Counted from the stretch's first letter, positions 13,001 through 24,222 are shown. The stretch: 64,000 nucleotides of DNA from Anaeramoeba flamelloides (GCA_027625915.1 JANTQA010000020.1:2046001-2110000), one strand, 5' to 3'. The notes: generated from the sequence alone by a model not told the origin. Translations and numbers: made by a program.

Positions 13001-15828
13001 CACCAATTTTTAAAATATTGAATTTTAATTTTTTATTGTTTTGTTTTAATGAGTTTTAAAGATCCAGTTGAGTGTTTTTTTATGTTTTAAAGCGTTTCTT
13101 ATATTTTAGAATGATACTATAATTAATTTGATTCATTTATGAATAATTCTTGAAATTTTTTGTGCCCTTTTATTTGAAAAAGAGTTTATATTCTTATAAA
13201 CTCTTGACTTTGAAAAAAAAAATATTCAAATTTTTTACTATTAAATTTGAAAAAAATATAAATAGAACCTGGAAAATTGGATTTTTCAAACTTAAAATTG
13301 TAAAATATCTTTCAAAAATAATTTTTGAACCAAGATCTTTCATTAGCCAAGAGTGTTTATTAGAAGTGAAGTTACCAAAAAGTGAAAAATTAGCAAATGT
13401 TTAATTGTTTTTTCAAAAAATTTTTTCATGATCGTGAAGTGTAAATATGGCAATCTTAAAAAATAGAGTTTTTTTCCAAAAAATGATTTTATTGTAGTTG
13501 TGTTTTGTATTTTCAGTTTATTGTTGTGAAAAAAAAATGAAAAGCTTTTTTGACATTTCCCACTTTATTTTCAAAACAGTTATACGAAATCACAGAACTA
13601 ATCTTGAAGGGTATTCTTAAAAGGGGAATTGTTCGTGTTGTGTAAGTTGTATTGGTATTGAAGATTGATAATGTCATCTAAAACATGTTAAAAAGTTCCA
13701 AAAAAAGATCATTTTATTTCGAGATTTATTTTTGGAAAATAATTTTTCAGGTTTTAGAAAAACAAGCCAATTTTTTCAAGAACTAACCTAAAAATTTAGG
13801 AAACTCAAATAAAGAATCTTTTTAACCTCTCCAAAGAATCAGAATTTGCAAAATTTTCAAGAACTACACAGCTCACACAAGGGTCGAATTTCACTTTTTA
13901 GGAAAACTCTTAACTCTAAAAGAATATTTTTTACATATGAAAATATCAGTTGTTCTTGATGTTCGAGAGAAATTGTCTTGATAAGTTTGGATTCCAGAAA
14001 AGGTTTTACCATTCTGGAAAAAAATTTCAAATCGGTTTTAATTGTAAAATGGTAGTGAATGTTCTCATTTTCAAATATTTTTTTTGACGGGTTTTTTCCT
14101 TCATTTTAAAACAAAAACCAGGTTCAAAAATTAGATTGATTATTGGAATCAAAATATAATTCAAAACATCAAATAAAACCAAAATTTAAGTGTGTTCAAT
14201 TTTGCAAATTTTGGATTTAATTGTAAGCTTTAGTAAAAGTGAATTTTTTTCAATTTTTTGATGCTCTGCTTTTTCCATTCATTTAAAATTGGCTTTCAGA
14301 TTTTAACAATAGGTATTAATCATGTTTGGGAAATTTCGGTTTCAGATATCTTCATTGATCAGTGGACAATAAGTTCAAAAATAATTGAAAAATTTTCCTT
14401 TTGACTACGGTTCTTACAATCAAAACCGATTTGACAATTTTTTTCCAGAATGGTAATAACGTTTCCAGAAACTGTTCATATAAAATAATCAAAACAAAAA
14501 AATGCTTTTTTTTTTTTTCTTTTTCGAATTTCTTCTCTAATCCTAATTTAAGAAAAGCCATCCAGTGTCATACAAACACACTTTTTATGTGATTTGAATA
14601 CAAGAATTAACAAGAATTTTAGTGGTTTGAGTTTGAAGGAGAAAGGTTTTTTTTTTTTTTTCTCTCAACAAAACAATCATAAAAAAATGTTTTTTCGTTT
14701 TTTTGTTTTTTAAAAAGAATAAGAGAAACCCAAAAAAGAGAATAAAAAACTAATGCAAAACAAACCTGGTAAACCGTCACACAAAACTCTTAACGGAGTC
14801 ACAACTTTTTTGTCGCAGATTTTTTCATTTCTTTCTTTGTTGTTTGATGCCTTAAAGCCTTGCCAAGGTAGCTGGCCCTTTAAAAAATAAACAAGCATAT
14901 AGCCGATACTTTCAAGATCGTCTCTTCTCGATTGCTCAATTCCTAAATGGGTATTGATGGAAGAGTACCTCACGGTACCAACCAATTCACGGTTGTTTCG
15001 ATATTTGTTTGGCTTGAGTGTCCAAAAGTTTCTATACAGTTTCGCTAATCCAAAATCGATAATGAAGATCTGGTTTTTTTGGTTTTTCCTTCCAATAACA
15101 AAATTCTCTGGCTTGATGTCACGGTAAACAAAGGACTTTGAATGGACCTTTTCAATAAGACACAAGATTTGATCAGCCATCATCAAGACAGTTTTTAAAC
15201 TTAATTTCCGATTGCAGTATTTGAATAGGGATTCCAAATTTGGCCCTAAATAGTCCATAATCATGAAATGGCCAAAGTCACGAAGCCCAAAATGGTAAAC
15301 ATTCGGAAAACCTGGCTGTCCTCGAAAAATTTGGTAAAGCTTATACTCATAATTGAGTTGTCCTTCTTGTGATTCGGTTTCCTTGTTGATAGTGTTTTTT
15401 TTTATTTTTTCGAAAAATTTGTTTGTAAAGCGGTGGGAGGATGTGAAAAAAAAAAAAAAAAAAATTGTTTTTTTGAATAAACCAAAAAAAAAAAGAAAAA
15501 AAAAATTTGTTTGTTTCAAAAATTAAAACAAAAAAATTGTTTGTTGGGGGTTAGTGAAATAAATTATGCGATTCAAAGAGTCAAGAAAAAGAAAAGAAAA
15601 CAAGCCTCAAAAATAAAAAAAAAAAAAAAATCAAACAAATTTAACTGCGTATATGTCGCCATTAGAAATTTTGCAACAAAGATGAATCTTCCCAAAGGAA
15701 CCTGATCCGATTTTCTTTTCAACTTTATACTGGCCTCCAACTAAAAGATCCTCTGTAAGGAATTCAGGCGGAGTGAAAAAATCATTTTCTAATCCAGTTT
15801 TTAGTTTATGGGTTTTTCGATTACCCAT
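7064..15828 (-). CDS. Casein kinase 1 family Ser/Thr kinase, three exons, 657 aa
   Basis: Exons on the minus strand are 15828-15637, 15381-14766 and 8229-7064. Phases are 0 and 1, so the codon split across the second intron reads GCT and gives LPAEF, as in other CK1 kinases. Residues 41-46 are the glycine loop GSGSFG and Lys63 in YAVKF is the ATP lysine. YRDIKPEN holds catalytic Asp152 and IDFGLA holds Asp173. SSINTH near 204-209 is the CK1 replacement for the APE motif, and QSRRDDLES follows. The kinase lobe ends in exon 3 with NYSLLRSNFRNLF and FDWKIK, a CK1 hallmark. About 340 residues of K/E-rich, probably coiled-coil tail follow, with a GRGRKKKKKKK basic run that may direct nuclear import. 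The N-terminus MGNRKT fits the myristoylation pattern G-x-x-x-T. All catalytic residues are present. Family assignment is sure; the CK1 subtype and the tail's role are not known. Confidence 0.9.
8625..8745 (+). repeat. Short dispersed repeat 'AGAAGTGT', copy 1
   Basis: GGAAGAAGTGTGAAATAAACTC followed by an AAATGATAGATTTTATTATT block. The same order of blocks occurs at 19100-19250, 25940-26050 and inverted at 35340-35440. Non-coding; SINE or MITE remnant by inference. Confidence 0.45.
9250..9700 (+). repeat. Dispersed repeat shared with 24845-25090
   Basis: AAAGTTAGTTG, then TATCTAACCTTTGAT and AATCAATAATT, and further on CTCTCTCCAAAATT and AATAATTATT blocks recur in the same order at 24845-25090. 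No coding potential; origin unknown. Confidence 0.4.
9720..10355 (-). repeat. 640-bp duplicated segment, copy A, with an intact 94-codon ORF
   Basis: This segment is a diverged inverted duplicate of 42715-43340; homology extends well outside the open frame on both sides. On the minus strand 10121-9837 reads as 94 codons from an ATG (MLFQRVYLFSLTFF, then KKTFEDQISAFCEKKIPHN and FNDFGKKCFQEKAK). The start looks like a signal peptide or membrane helix of about 20 residues and the rest is a soluble mixed sequence with two Cys. In the other copy the same frame is recognisable (KKTFEEQIRAFYEKKIP) but interrupted by several stops. It is either a small secreted-type gene nested in the CK1 intron on the same strand, or the residue of an unknown element. 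No family recognised. Confidence 0.45.
11206..11746. mobile_element. M1 family transposon, copy 2 (in the CK1 intron)
   Basis: Starts near AACTACTAAAGCATTTTC then CAGTCAAAGGGG, and ends GGCCCCCTTTGACTGAAAA...AGTT before TA. Interior blocks (ACATGTGTTTAAAGGGTTTG; GAGAAATCATATTGATTTCT; GGTCAATTATAAAAAAT) match copy 1 in order, with about 150 bp missing. No transposase frame. Confidence 0.75.
12060..12405. repeat. Compound palindromic repeat, family T, copy 1
   Basis: Contains AGTGCCGTAGAGTGTCTAGC at the left and GCTAACGGC at the right. Between them are nested inverted repeats built from CTAGGTTTTTTTTAC, AATAAACAGAAAA and CTCAAGAAAAGCTAA units and their complements. The same units form a second cluster at 48455-48885. 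Non-coding. Confidence 0.6.
12484..13186 (+). mobile_element. Tc1/mariner-like element, family M2, copy 1, with an N-terminal transposase trace
   Basis: The left end AACTATTTTTCAAACAAAAG followed by GGCACACC and the right end GTGCCCTTTTATTTGAAAAA then GAGTT are inverted repeats flanked by TA (12482-12483, 13187-13188). The TIR core is repeated once inside near 12980. A plus-strand reading near 12630 gives ENEKARSEETNLEIIYQCIN and then GNSLSLISNQ. It resembles the helix-turn-helix region of Tc1-type transposases, but stops interrupt it and no catalytic DDE part is present. 703 bp; non-autonomous. Confidence 0.7.
13994..14460. repeat. Foldback repeat F1 (in the CK1 intron)
   Basis: The left arm TTTTACCATTCTGGAAAAAA followed by TTTCAAATCGGTTTTAATTG is matched inverted by CAATCAAAACCGATTTGACA then TTTTTTTCCAGAATGGTAAT at 14415-14456. 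The arms are about 50 bp and the spacer about 350 bp. No coding content. Confidence 0.6.
15382..15636 (-). other. CK1 intron 1 (255 bp, phase 0)
   Basis: Donor AAATTT|GTTTGA follows YAVKF; the acceptor CAACAAG|GAAACC opens ETESQEG. It contains long poly-T and poly-A tracts. The join gives AVKFE, exactly as in fungal and animal CK1, which fixes both boundaries. Confidence 0.85.
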
Positions 15829-17740
15829 ATTAGTTGAGTATTGGAAGAGAAGGTTATTTTTATTTTTAGTTGGGAAGCAAAGAGATAAAAAGGCGCGATA
15901 CTTTAAAAAAAAAACAATTGAATTTGGATTGTTGGAGTTGTGGTTGTGGTTGTGGCTGTTTTGATTTTTGTGTTTTGGTTTTTCGTTTTAATAAAGACAA
16001 TTAATCTCAGAACCAATCAGAAAAAGGGATATGGTTTTTTCTTTTTCAATTCAAGTCTTTTCTTTTTCGTTTTTGTTGGAAAAGAAAGTTTGAAAATTAA
16101 TTAACAAATAAAAATTCACAAAAACAGCAAAAAATAAATTTGTTTCAGATTTAATCACATTTTTTCGAACAATCAATTGGTTTTGTTCTATATTTGATGA
16201 TTTGATGAATTTTAGGAGTTGTGAACTTACATAAATCAAAATAAGAAGTTTAATTTTAATCAACAAAATGAAAGATTTATGTATTTACTTGATTGATTGT
16301 TATGGTTAATTTTGATTTGAAAAACTTATATAACAGATAAGAATTGGTGTTAAAAGTTCTATGAAGTCTTTTTTGAGCTATTTTCATAAGAGAGTTTAAA
16401 AAAAATAGTTCAATACTTTTGTCAACTCGATAATCTTGAACTATTGAAGGTTGGTCTGAATTTCGTTTAGAAGAAATGCCGCTTTGGTGTAAGACTTCAG
16501 ATTTGTTGGCTTTTATGAAACATCAAGTTAATAGAAAATTTTTAAATATAACAATTATCGGGTTTTTTTGGAATTATTCTTCAATGACTAATCTTTTCCT
16601 CTTCTCCAAATTCGAAATTAATGGAATTTGTTGCAAAACCAAAATCCTATATGTTCCTCTATAACACCTTTAATTACCTGTAATCTTACGTTTAAAACAT
16701 TGTGGAACAAATCACTATTAAGGGACTAGCAAACTAAAAAAAATCTTCTCATAAATTAAATCGTAAAATTGAAAAAAATGTTACCACATCTTGAAATTGT
16801 AAATATAATGTAACTACTTCTAAAAAACCAAACTTACTTTAAAAACTATTGTCTGTAAGGAATTATCAATTTTAAAAAGTTTGATCCATTTCTTTCATTT
16901 TTAGGAAAGTTAAAAATTTTATATATTTTCTGAATAATTTTCAAAAAAAAAATATTTTCATTGTAAGAAGAAAGAAATCATTTTGTTTAGAAAGGGACTG
17001 AACATTAATACACTTTAAAAATCAAAAGTACCACGTTTTATAATAATCCAGTATAAAAAATCTACTAAATTTCCAAAAAAATTAAAATAATTATTTTGTA
17101 TAGGAAAAATATAATTTTTGATTCAAAGTATAGGACAAATCAATTTTTTCTCTTTAATGAATTAAAAAATCTGAGAAAAATTACCAAAAAATCAAATTAA
17201 AAATTTCTACAAAATTATTTTTTAAAAGCTTGAAAAATTCCAACTTATAATCTAAAGAAATACCTTCGAATTTGATTATTTTAAATCAACGATTAATTAA
17301 GGAATGGTATTTTTTTTCTGTGGATTATTGACAGCCCAATGATAAATTGTATCAATAGAATTGACCATTATTTCTCAATTTTTTAAAGATTTAAAAACTA
17401 ATAAAAGAAATTCAAATTAATAATTCTAATGAAAAAAAAATAAATAATAGATAATATCAAAAAACTGATTTTAATACCATAGTTCCTTTTTTATTCCCAT
17501 GGATATTTGAAAAAAAATATTGTATAGTCTTCTAAATTTCAACAAATATATTAAATATTTGTAAATAAAATAAATAATTAATTATTTTAGATCTTCAAGG
17601 TTTCAATATTTGAGTTTAATTTTTATTGATTTTTATAAAAGAATAAATGTTCAAAGTTATTTATTCATACAGATTCTCAGAAACTATTAAAAGTTGGATT
17701 TCTTCAAAATTAAAAGGTTTTGGTGAATTTTTCTTCATCT
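15829..17740. other. 5' flank of the CK1 gene and intergenic DNA
   Basis: The first 150 bp upstream of the CK1 ATG are pyrimidine/purine biased and include a GT-rich stretch at about 15933-15960. A 62-codon plus-strand ATG ORF at 16476-16664 has no recognisable features. No other gene seen. Confidence 0.45.
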
Positions 17741-17741
17741 A

Positions 17742-18659
17742 AAAACTTTTTCAAACTAAAAGGAACACCTCTCAAATCTACAATACCATCGAATTTGATG
17801 GTTAATAAGTTAATTACTTATTGGTGATATACATTTTAATTACAGTCAGTTTCCCTTTTAAGGCACAAACTTTCAACGAAATTTAAGGCACAAAAAAATC
17901 TCAAATTAAGGCACATTTTTTGGAATTTTAATTTTTACAAATTATTTTACTAGAATTTGAATTTTGTGCCTTAATTTGAGATTTTTATTGTGCCTTAAAT
18001 TTCATAGAAAGTTTGTGTCTTAAAAGTGAAACTGACTGTATTCATTTTTTCGTTTTTTCATGTTTGGTTTTATTTATAGATATCGTACAGTTGGAAAATT
18101 AAAAAAAAAAAACAAGATAAGAAGAAACCAATTTGGAAATAATCCACCTATATAAAAAAGGAAACAGTTTAAGTTTGATTTCGAATAAGTTAGATATCGA
18201 ATTTTGAAAGGTCATTATTGGATTGGTGTATATAACAAAGAAAATATGGAAAAAAAAAGAATTTTAACAAAATAAACAGACAAAAAAATACTCAGATGAA
18301 TTGAAGTGATATTGAAAATGAGACTTTAAATAACAAAAGTTTGATGTGTCAAGAATTATCAATAAAAATTCAAGAAATTTTATCTAATTCACCTTGTTCA
18401 GTAGTTTTTATTGATTTTGTAATTTGTTTTCCTTAAAATTTACAAAACAAGATTTCCCATTTCAAATAAAAGGTTACATCAATTTTCAAAATATTTAATT
18501 TTAATTTTTATTTTTTTGTTTTAATGAGTTTTAAATCTCGAATTGAGTTTTTTTATGTTTTAAAGAGTTTCTTATATTTTAGAATGATAATACTATTAAT
18601 TTAATTCAATTATGAATAATTCTTGAAATTTTTTGTACCCTTTTATTTAAAAAAGAGTT
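17742..18659 (+). mobile_element. M2 family element, copy 2, carrying a nested M3 insertion
   Basis: Left end ACTTTTTCAAACTAAAAGG, right end GTACCCTTTTATTTAAAAAA then GAGTT before TA. Interior blocks (CACCTCTCAAATC, ATACCATCGA, GGAAACAGTTTAAGTTTGAT) follow copy 1 throughout. The M3 element at 17843-18038 interrupts it. The helix-turn-helix-like reading is decayed further than in copy 1. Non-autonomous and older than the insertion. Confidence 0.75.
17843..18038. mobile_element. M3 MITE nested inside an M2 element, 196 bp
   Basis: Begins CAGTCAGTTTCCCTTTTAAG and ends AAAAGTGAAACTGACTG, with near-perfect inverted halves and TA on both sides. M2 copy 1 keeps the unoccupied site (TTTTAATTATTCATTTTTTC near 12580), whereas here the same sequence reads AATTA-element-TATTCATT. 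This shows directly that insertion duplicated TA. Confidence 0.9.
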
Positions 18660-21600
18660 TAATTTGGATCCAAAAATCAAAAAAATAAAGATAAGATCTT
18701 TTGACCCAAATTTCGAATGTGGAAATGAACTCTTTGAAGCGAGTAACCAGACCATAACAACCAGTGGGATTAGAATATGTGATAGTTTATTAAAAATTAC
18801 ATTGATGTTCTTAAGTTCTAGATTCTCTAAAAATTTGTAAAAAAATATATATAAAAAATGATAATTTTAAGAATTTCTACAATTAAAATTTCAGAGAAAA
18901 TAATAAAATAAATTGTTTTAATAATTAATTTATTTAATGTTTTACGTGGAGATTATTGTTTTTAAGACATAATAATAGAATACTTGATGTTAGGTTTTCA
19001 GATTTTATTTATATGGTATTTAGTTATTATTATAATATAAATTGTTATCCAATCTTAACTATATAGTGATCTCATAAAAAAAAATTAAAATATTTTTTTT
19101 TATTGATGAAAGAAGTGTAAATTACCCTCTAGATGTCCTTTTACTTAAATTTCCACAAAGGAAATTTAAGCTTAAAATCATAGATTTCACGATTGTTCAA
19201 GGGAAATACATGCCCATTTTGTTTATGTTTAAAAAGCAAAAGCCACAAATTGAAAAGAAATAGGCAAAAAGAAAAAAAAAAAAATTAATAAAAAAAAGAA
19301 ATTTAAAAACGGTTTATAAGAAGCTATTGGTAAAAAATCAAAAAAAAAAAAAAAAACAATGCTATCTTTAATTAAGAACTCCCAAAATCACAGCCAAGGT
19401 ACTTTTGGTTGATTTAATAATTTGATAATTGATCATGAATTTTCACTTGGGGATCGTTGTTTAATTGTTGTAATTTCTTTTCTTTTTTTTTTTTGATCTT
19501 ATTTGCTTTCAACCTTTGGTCATTTTAGCCTTTGCTTTTTTGTTTTTATTTTCAAGTTACTCATACTTTCTTGTTTCAGTGTCACAGTATTAGAAAGTAA
19601 TCACTTGATCTTTTTCCTTTGTAACTCTTCTTCCCAATATAAAGAAGATTCAACTAGGGGAAAAATGGATCAAAATAAAAAATTAAAATAATAATTATTT
19701 TTTTTATTTTTTTTTTAGAAAAGATAATTTTAGGTTTTATTGGTATTTATCAAATATTATATTATTTAATAATTCTATAAGCGTTAAAAAAGGAAATTTA
19801 TTTTATTTGGTAATATAATTATAATATTATTAAATAATTTTAGGTTAATTAATTAAATTCTTTTTTTTATCTTTTTAAACATTTTTAGTAACTAATCAAT
19901 AATTCATTATAATATAAAAAAACTTTCTGCTAATATTGTACAAAATTATTTAACCTATTTTATAAATAATTCTTTTGAATTCTCATAAATGAAAATATAT
20001 CCCATTTTTTATAAAACTTTAAAACTATTATTATTTTTATTTAGAACTTTTTTTAAAATATTTACCCAACTTTAACACAACAATTTATTAAAAAATATCA
20101 GAACAATAAAATCAAAAAAAAAGATTTATTTCTATTATTTTTACTATCATTAAAATTCATTATTTTTTGAAATATAAAAAATAATTGATTTCAGAATGAT
20201 TATTCATTTTAAAGTTAGGTTTAATTTAACATTTTTATTTGAATTCTTAATCAATTTCATAAAAAATTGTAAGTATAATAATTGGGAATTGTGAGATTCT
20301 ATTAGATAAGATTTGAATTACAAGCCATAATATTGATATTCATACAATTATTAAAAATTAATTTCAATTAAATACTTTTGAACTTTTCAAATTATTTTTA
20401 AATATTGTCTAAGAATTGGAAAAATACATAATTTGGATCAACCCAAAGATCTTTGGAAAAACAATAAATTTGGAAAAAAAACTCAAAAGAAATCAAATAA
20501 ATCAGTTAAATAATCAAAAGAAAATTTTCTTGTAGTTTGATAATTAGTTCGTGAGTTGGTTGAACAATAACATCAATAATACTGATCAATTAAGGGATAA
20601 ACCTTGAATACCAATTTATTAACATAGTATGTTAACTAACAATACAAACAACAAATATAATAGATACTATTAATCACAATCTATATTTTTCATTATCCTC
20701 AAGAAAAAAATTGCTATTAACAGAATCATTTTATAACAACAATAATTTAAATTCAAAAATTTCATATAGGTTTAACATAAAATGATAGATCTAATGATTG
20801 TTTACTCTCTTTTTTTTTTTATTTTTTTTGATCAAGCCAACATAATAATACTTTTTAATTTGAGTAAGTTAAATTAACATATAGGGCCAGGGACCAAAAA
20901 CCAACATTTTAACTGATTAGTACATTAATAATTCGATCTGGAAGCATTATTGTTTCTAGAGTTCTGCTTTTATTTGATTTTGAGTATTTCAAGTTCCCTT
21001 TTTTAAAAAACAAATTATGAGATTTTTTTCCAACATAAATTAAAATGCCATAATAGAATCTTGAGATAAGAACAAAGACTAACCATTTAACGATTTTCTC
21101 CAAAGTAGATAAAACAAATCAACTTGACATTCTATTATGTGATTTTATTTTACTTCTGAAATTAAAATTATTGAATTGTTTTTTACATTGTACTTTGCCC
21201 CCCTAAAAAGGAATGATTCATAACAAAAGTAAAAATTCGTATTTTCTAATCTTTTTAGTAAAGTAAATAAAGTGAAAATTTTGACTTTAGAGTGATCAAA
21301 ATAATGTGTTCCCAAAGACTATAATCCTTGTTACAAAATATTATCCGTGCTTGTTTTTATTCTTGTACCAATGTAACATCCAATCTACTGACAAATAGTA
21401 TACCCAAGTTCAAATCAATTTTTAAAGTAAAGGCCTGGTTATTTTCAGTAAAATTTAAATTATTCATGCAAATAGTTGAAAATTTTCCATAATATTCGAA
21501 ATTTTTTGAATTTTTTCGTTTTTTTTGGATAAAATTTTCTAAAAATTTACTCTATTTTTTGAGATAAATTTTGAAATTTGATCCTTCATTTTTAGAATTT

Positions 21601-22706
21601 ATTTTAAAATAATAGAACTTTAACAAACTAATACCATATTTTTTTCGTGTTTACTATTGCCAGTTTCTTTGATTGGTTAATTTATTGGTCAACTAAAACA
21701 AAAAACACGCTTTTTATTTTGAAATACGGATTATATTTTTTTGTACGGGTTATTTTGACTAAAGTATGGTTGTTACTCTGTTAAAAATAATAACTAATCT
21801 CTCTAAAGTTGATAAACGAAGATACACATCAGGTTCATTTGTATCATTGTTTAAATAATTACTCTATTACCAATGGGATTAAAAATAGATAAGAGTTTTA
21901 AGTACCTTAAAAAAGTCTATCTGGATCTACAAGAGAAAACAAATCATCCTAAGATTAATATATTAGTCTAAAGAACATTCCAAATATTTTCAATTGACAA
22001 AAACAATAAGAAAGTCAATTAAAACAAGGAGAATAATAAAGCATTTCTAATTCAATTAATAAATGGAAAATTTCACTACCAATAACCCAAATTGGTTTAT
22101 AGGTGATTTTCATGATTAAAAAAAGACAAAGATCTTCAGAAATCCAATTAGAAATGTGGTTTTTGGACACTAAATTAGAGTTCATTATTCAGACCTAAGA
22201 TCAAAAGATATAAAGTTTCATTTTATTCTACCCTATTTTGAATAAGAAACTATAATGATTGAATACTTTATATTTTGCATAAGGAATACAAAAAATAACT
22301 TTGTTTATCAACTGGGGTTTAATATTTTAGCTTTTTCTAGTTATTTGTTAAGTATTTATCTTGATTTTGAGTTTAATTTCTGATAAATGAAAAACAAATT
22401 TTCGTTAAAAGATTCTTGAAATAATGATATCACAATTTTTTTTGAAATGGAAACCATCTCAAAAGTGACACCTAGTTACTGTAGAAAGTGTAATAATTTC
22501 CAAACTTCAATTTCTAATCATCTTTTAGTAAAAACAATTAGATAATTAACAAATTTAAAAAGCACATCCTACTCACAAAAATTGGATAGTGTAGTCTGCT
22601 TGTTGAGTAACTTTTGTTAATATATTGAAGACTTGTGTCTGATTGGTTTTTGTTGAAATGGATAATTCTCCAAAGAACAAATCATTTTTCTTACATTTTT
22701 TTAAAA
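18660..22706. other. Intergenic spacer upstream of the U-box-like gene
   Basis: Very AT-rich. It contains the AGAAGTGT repeat at 19100-19250 and a weak repeat at 21290-21430 resembling 54950-55080. ORFs of 60-80 codons here lack protein-like composition or proper starts. I see no gene. Confidence 0.45.
19100..19250 (+). repeat. Short dispersed repeat 'AGAAGTGT', copy 2
   Basis: GAAAGAAGTGTAAATTACCC, then AATCATAGATTTCACGATTG and TTCAAGGGAAATACATG. The last 70 bp match the inverted copy at 35355-35423 closely (including TTTATGTTTAAAAAGCAAAA), better than the copies at 8625 and 25940. Confidence 0.55.
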
Positions 22707-23723
22707 ATGAATTTATTAAAAGGGCTTGTAACACAAACCCTAACTTATGTGCAACAGAATTATCGAAAACAAATTGTAGATCAAATAATGCTAATAAATC
22801 CCAACTTACCACAAGTCTCACGTAACTTAATAGACAACATGGTTAATCGGCTAATGACCATAGGTGCAAATAACCCAGAAAGGTTACTCCGCTCAACAAA
22901 AGGTATTCTTCGTCTACTTGCTGAAGGTCAAAATTTAGAAAACAACCAACTTGATCAAACAACAAATCTTATTTTTACGCTTCTAAAAACTTTTGGGTTA
23001 GAAAACCAAAACCAAAATCAAAACCAAAGGCAAACACAAAGGCAAACACAAAGGCAAACACAAAGGCAAATAACTCAACAACAACGAAAAGGAAAACAAC
23101 AAGAAAAAAATCAAGGAATAATCGAAGAGCAGTTTAAAAAACGCAAAAACCAAGAAAAAAAAATAAAAGAAATTAGAAAAAAAAAACATCGAGAAAAGAA
23201 AAAAGAAATCGAAAAAGAAAAGGAAAAAGAAAAGGAAAAGGAAAAGGAAAAAGAAAAAAAGAAAAAAAAATCCAAAAAAAAGACATCATGGTGGCACTTT
23301 GGAAAAAAGCGAGCAAAAAAATATGTAAAAGAAAAAGAGAAAACAATCAAAAAAGATAAAGAAAACCAAATAGAGGAGTCCAACGAATTTGAGATTATTA
23401 TCGATACGACTCTTGCGAATGTCTACCAGATTAAAGGTAAATATCTGAAGCAAATTCCTGTGGAAATCAAGAACCAATTACTTATCTTATTCCAAACCGA
23501 AGAGGGGCTTGAGTGTCCAATTTCCTTTGAACCCATCCTTCAAACAGATTTAAAAGGCCCTATCATTGAAAACATTGTTTTGATTGTCGAAACCGATGAG
23601 TTTTCTAAGTTCCATTTGTTTTTGTATTATTACGATGCCCTTGATCAATGGTATAAAACAAGCGGTGGCACTTCAAACCCATTGACCAGATCAACAAATA
23701 CATTGCATTACCGATTGTCATAA
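22707..23723 (+). CDS. Small protein with a C-terminal U-box/RING-like domain, 338 aa
   Basis: The frame opens further upstream, but the first in-frame ATG is at 22707 (MNLLKGLV), used here. Residues 1-90 look like a helical domain (PQVSRNLIDNMVNRLMTIG, GILRLLAEGQ). Residues 100-230 are low-complexity: NQNQ, RQTQRQTQ, then EKEKEKEKEK and poly-K. The C-terminal 110 residues are ordinary sequence that includes LECPISFEPI and, 40 residues later, YYDALDQWYKT followed by GGTSNPLTRSTN. That is the CPI...(Y/F)D..al..W...gg..PLTR pattern of U-box/RING-like E3 domains, including the NleG type. So ubiquitin transfer is the likely role by family knowledge, with membership inferred from this pattern only. 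A short upstream ATG frame at about 22658-22825 overlaps the start out of frame and might lower translation. Confidence 0.7.
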   Translation: MNLLKGLVTQTLTYVQQNYRKQIVDQIMLINPNLPQVSRNLIDNMVNRLMTIGANNPERLLRSTKGILRLLAEGQNLENNQLDQTTNLIFTLLKTFGLENQNQNQNQRQTQRQTQRQTQRQITQQQRKGKQQEKNQGIIEEQFKKRKNQEKKIKEIRKKKHREKKKEIEKEKEKEKEKEKEKEKKKKKSKKKTSWWHFGKKRAKKYVKEKEKTIKKDKENQIEESNEFEIIIDTTLANVYQIKGKYLKQIPVEIKNQLLILFQTEEGLECPISFEPILQTDLKGPIIENIVLIVETDEFSKFHLFLYYYDALDQWYKTSGGTSNPLTRSTNTLHYRLS

Positions 23724-24025
23724 ACTTTTTAAATTCGAATCTTTATTTCAATCTCTTTTTTTTTTTTTTTTTTGATTTTTTATCAATTGTTTATTTTGAA
23801 TTGATTCATTTTATTTTAAGAAATGTACAATTCCTATTCTATTTAAAGAAAAAATAAATAAAAAAGTTGTTTTCAACTTATAAGAGGTGGGGATAAAATT
23901 TCTTTCGATTAAAAGTTAAAGTTTTCAAGATATTAATCTACGAAAATAATAACTAGTTTTAACCTTTACTTAAAAAATTAAATATACAATTATAGTAATT
24001 TGAATTTGTACCAAACTTTTACATA

Positions 24026-24222
24026 CCGCAAGTTCCACTTTAAGGCACTAACTTTGAAAAAAATTAAAGACACAAAAAAAAATACCAATTTAATACACAA
24101 GATTTAGAATTCTAGTAAAATAAATTGTTTTAAAAAAAAATTTTAAAAAAAGTGTATCTTATATAGAATTTTGTTGTGGCTTAATTTCAAACAAAGTTTG
24201 TATCTAAAAATGGAACGAAATG
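24026..24222. mobile_element. M3 MITE, degenerate copy
   Basis: Flanked by TA; begins CCGCAAGTTCCACTTTAAGG and ends with a decayed inverse (AAAAATGGAACGAAATG). Same length as intact copies (197 bp) but strongly diverged, so an old insertion. Confidence 0.7.

Larger units (their letters stand above)
8230..14765 (-). other. CK1 intron 2 (6536 bp, phase 1), rich in transposon remnants
   Basis: Donor CCAG|GTTTGT and acceptor AAAAATAG|CTGAA on the minus strand; CATTAAC a few tens of bases upstream of the acceptor is a plausible branch point. The intron holds repeat copies at 8625, 9250, 9720, 11206, 12060, 12484 and 13994, listed separately. The kinase reading is continuous across it in both phase and family alignment, so I treat it as one intron, not two genes. 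Confidence 0.8.

Noticed and set aside
14710-15519. CK1 exon 2 frame extended upstream to its first TTG as a separate gene
   Set aside because: The extension (poly-F and poly-K) is intron 1 sequence; the exon joins in phase to the exon 1 frame and the C-terminal exon.
16476-16664. 62-codon plus-strand ATG ORF
   Set aside because: Composition is borderline and no homologue, splice sites or repeat copy was recognised; size is within chance for this DNA.
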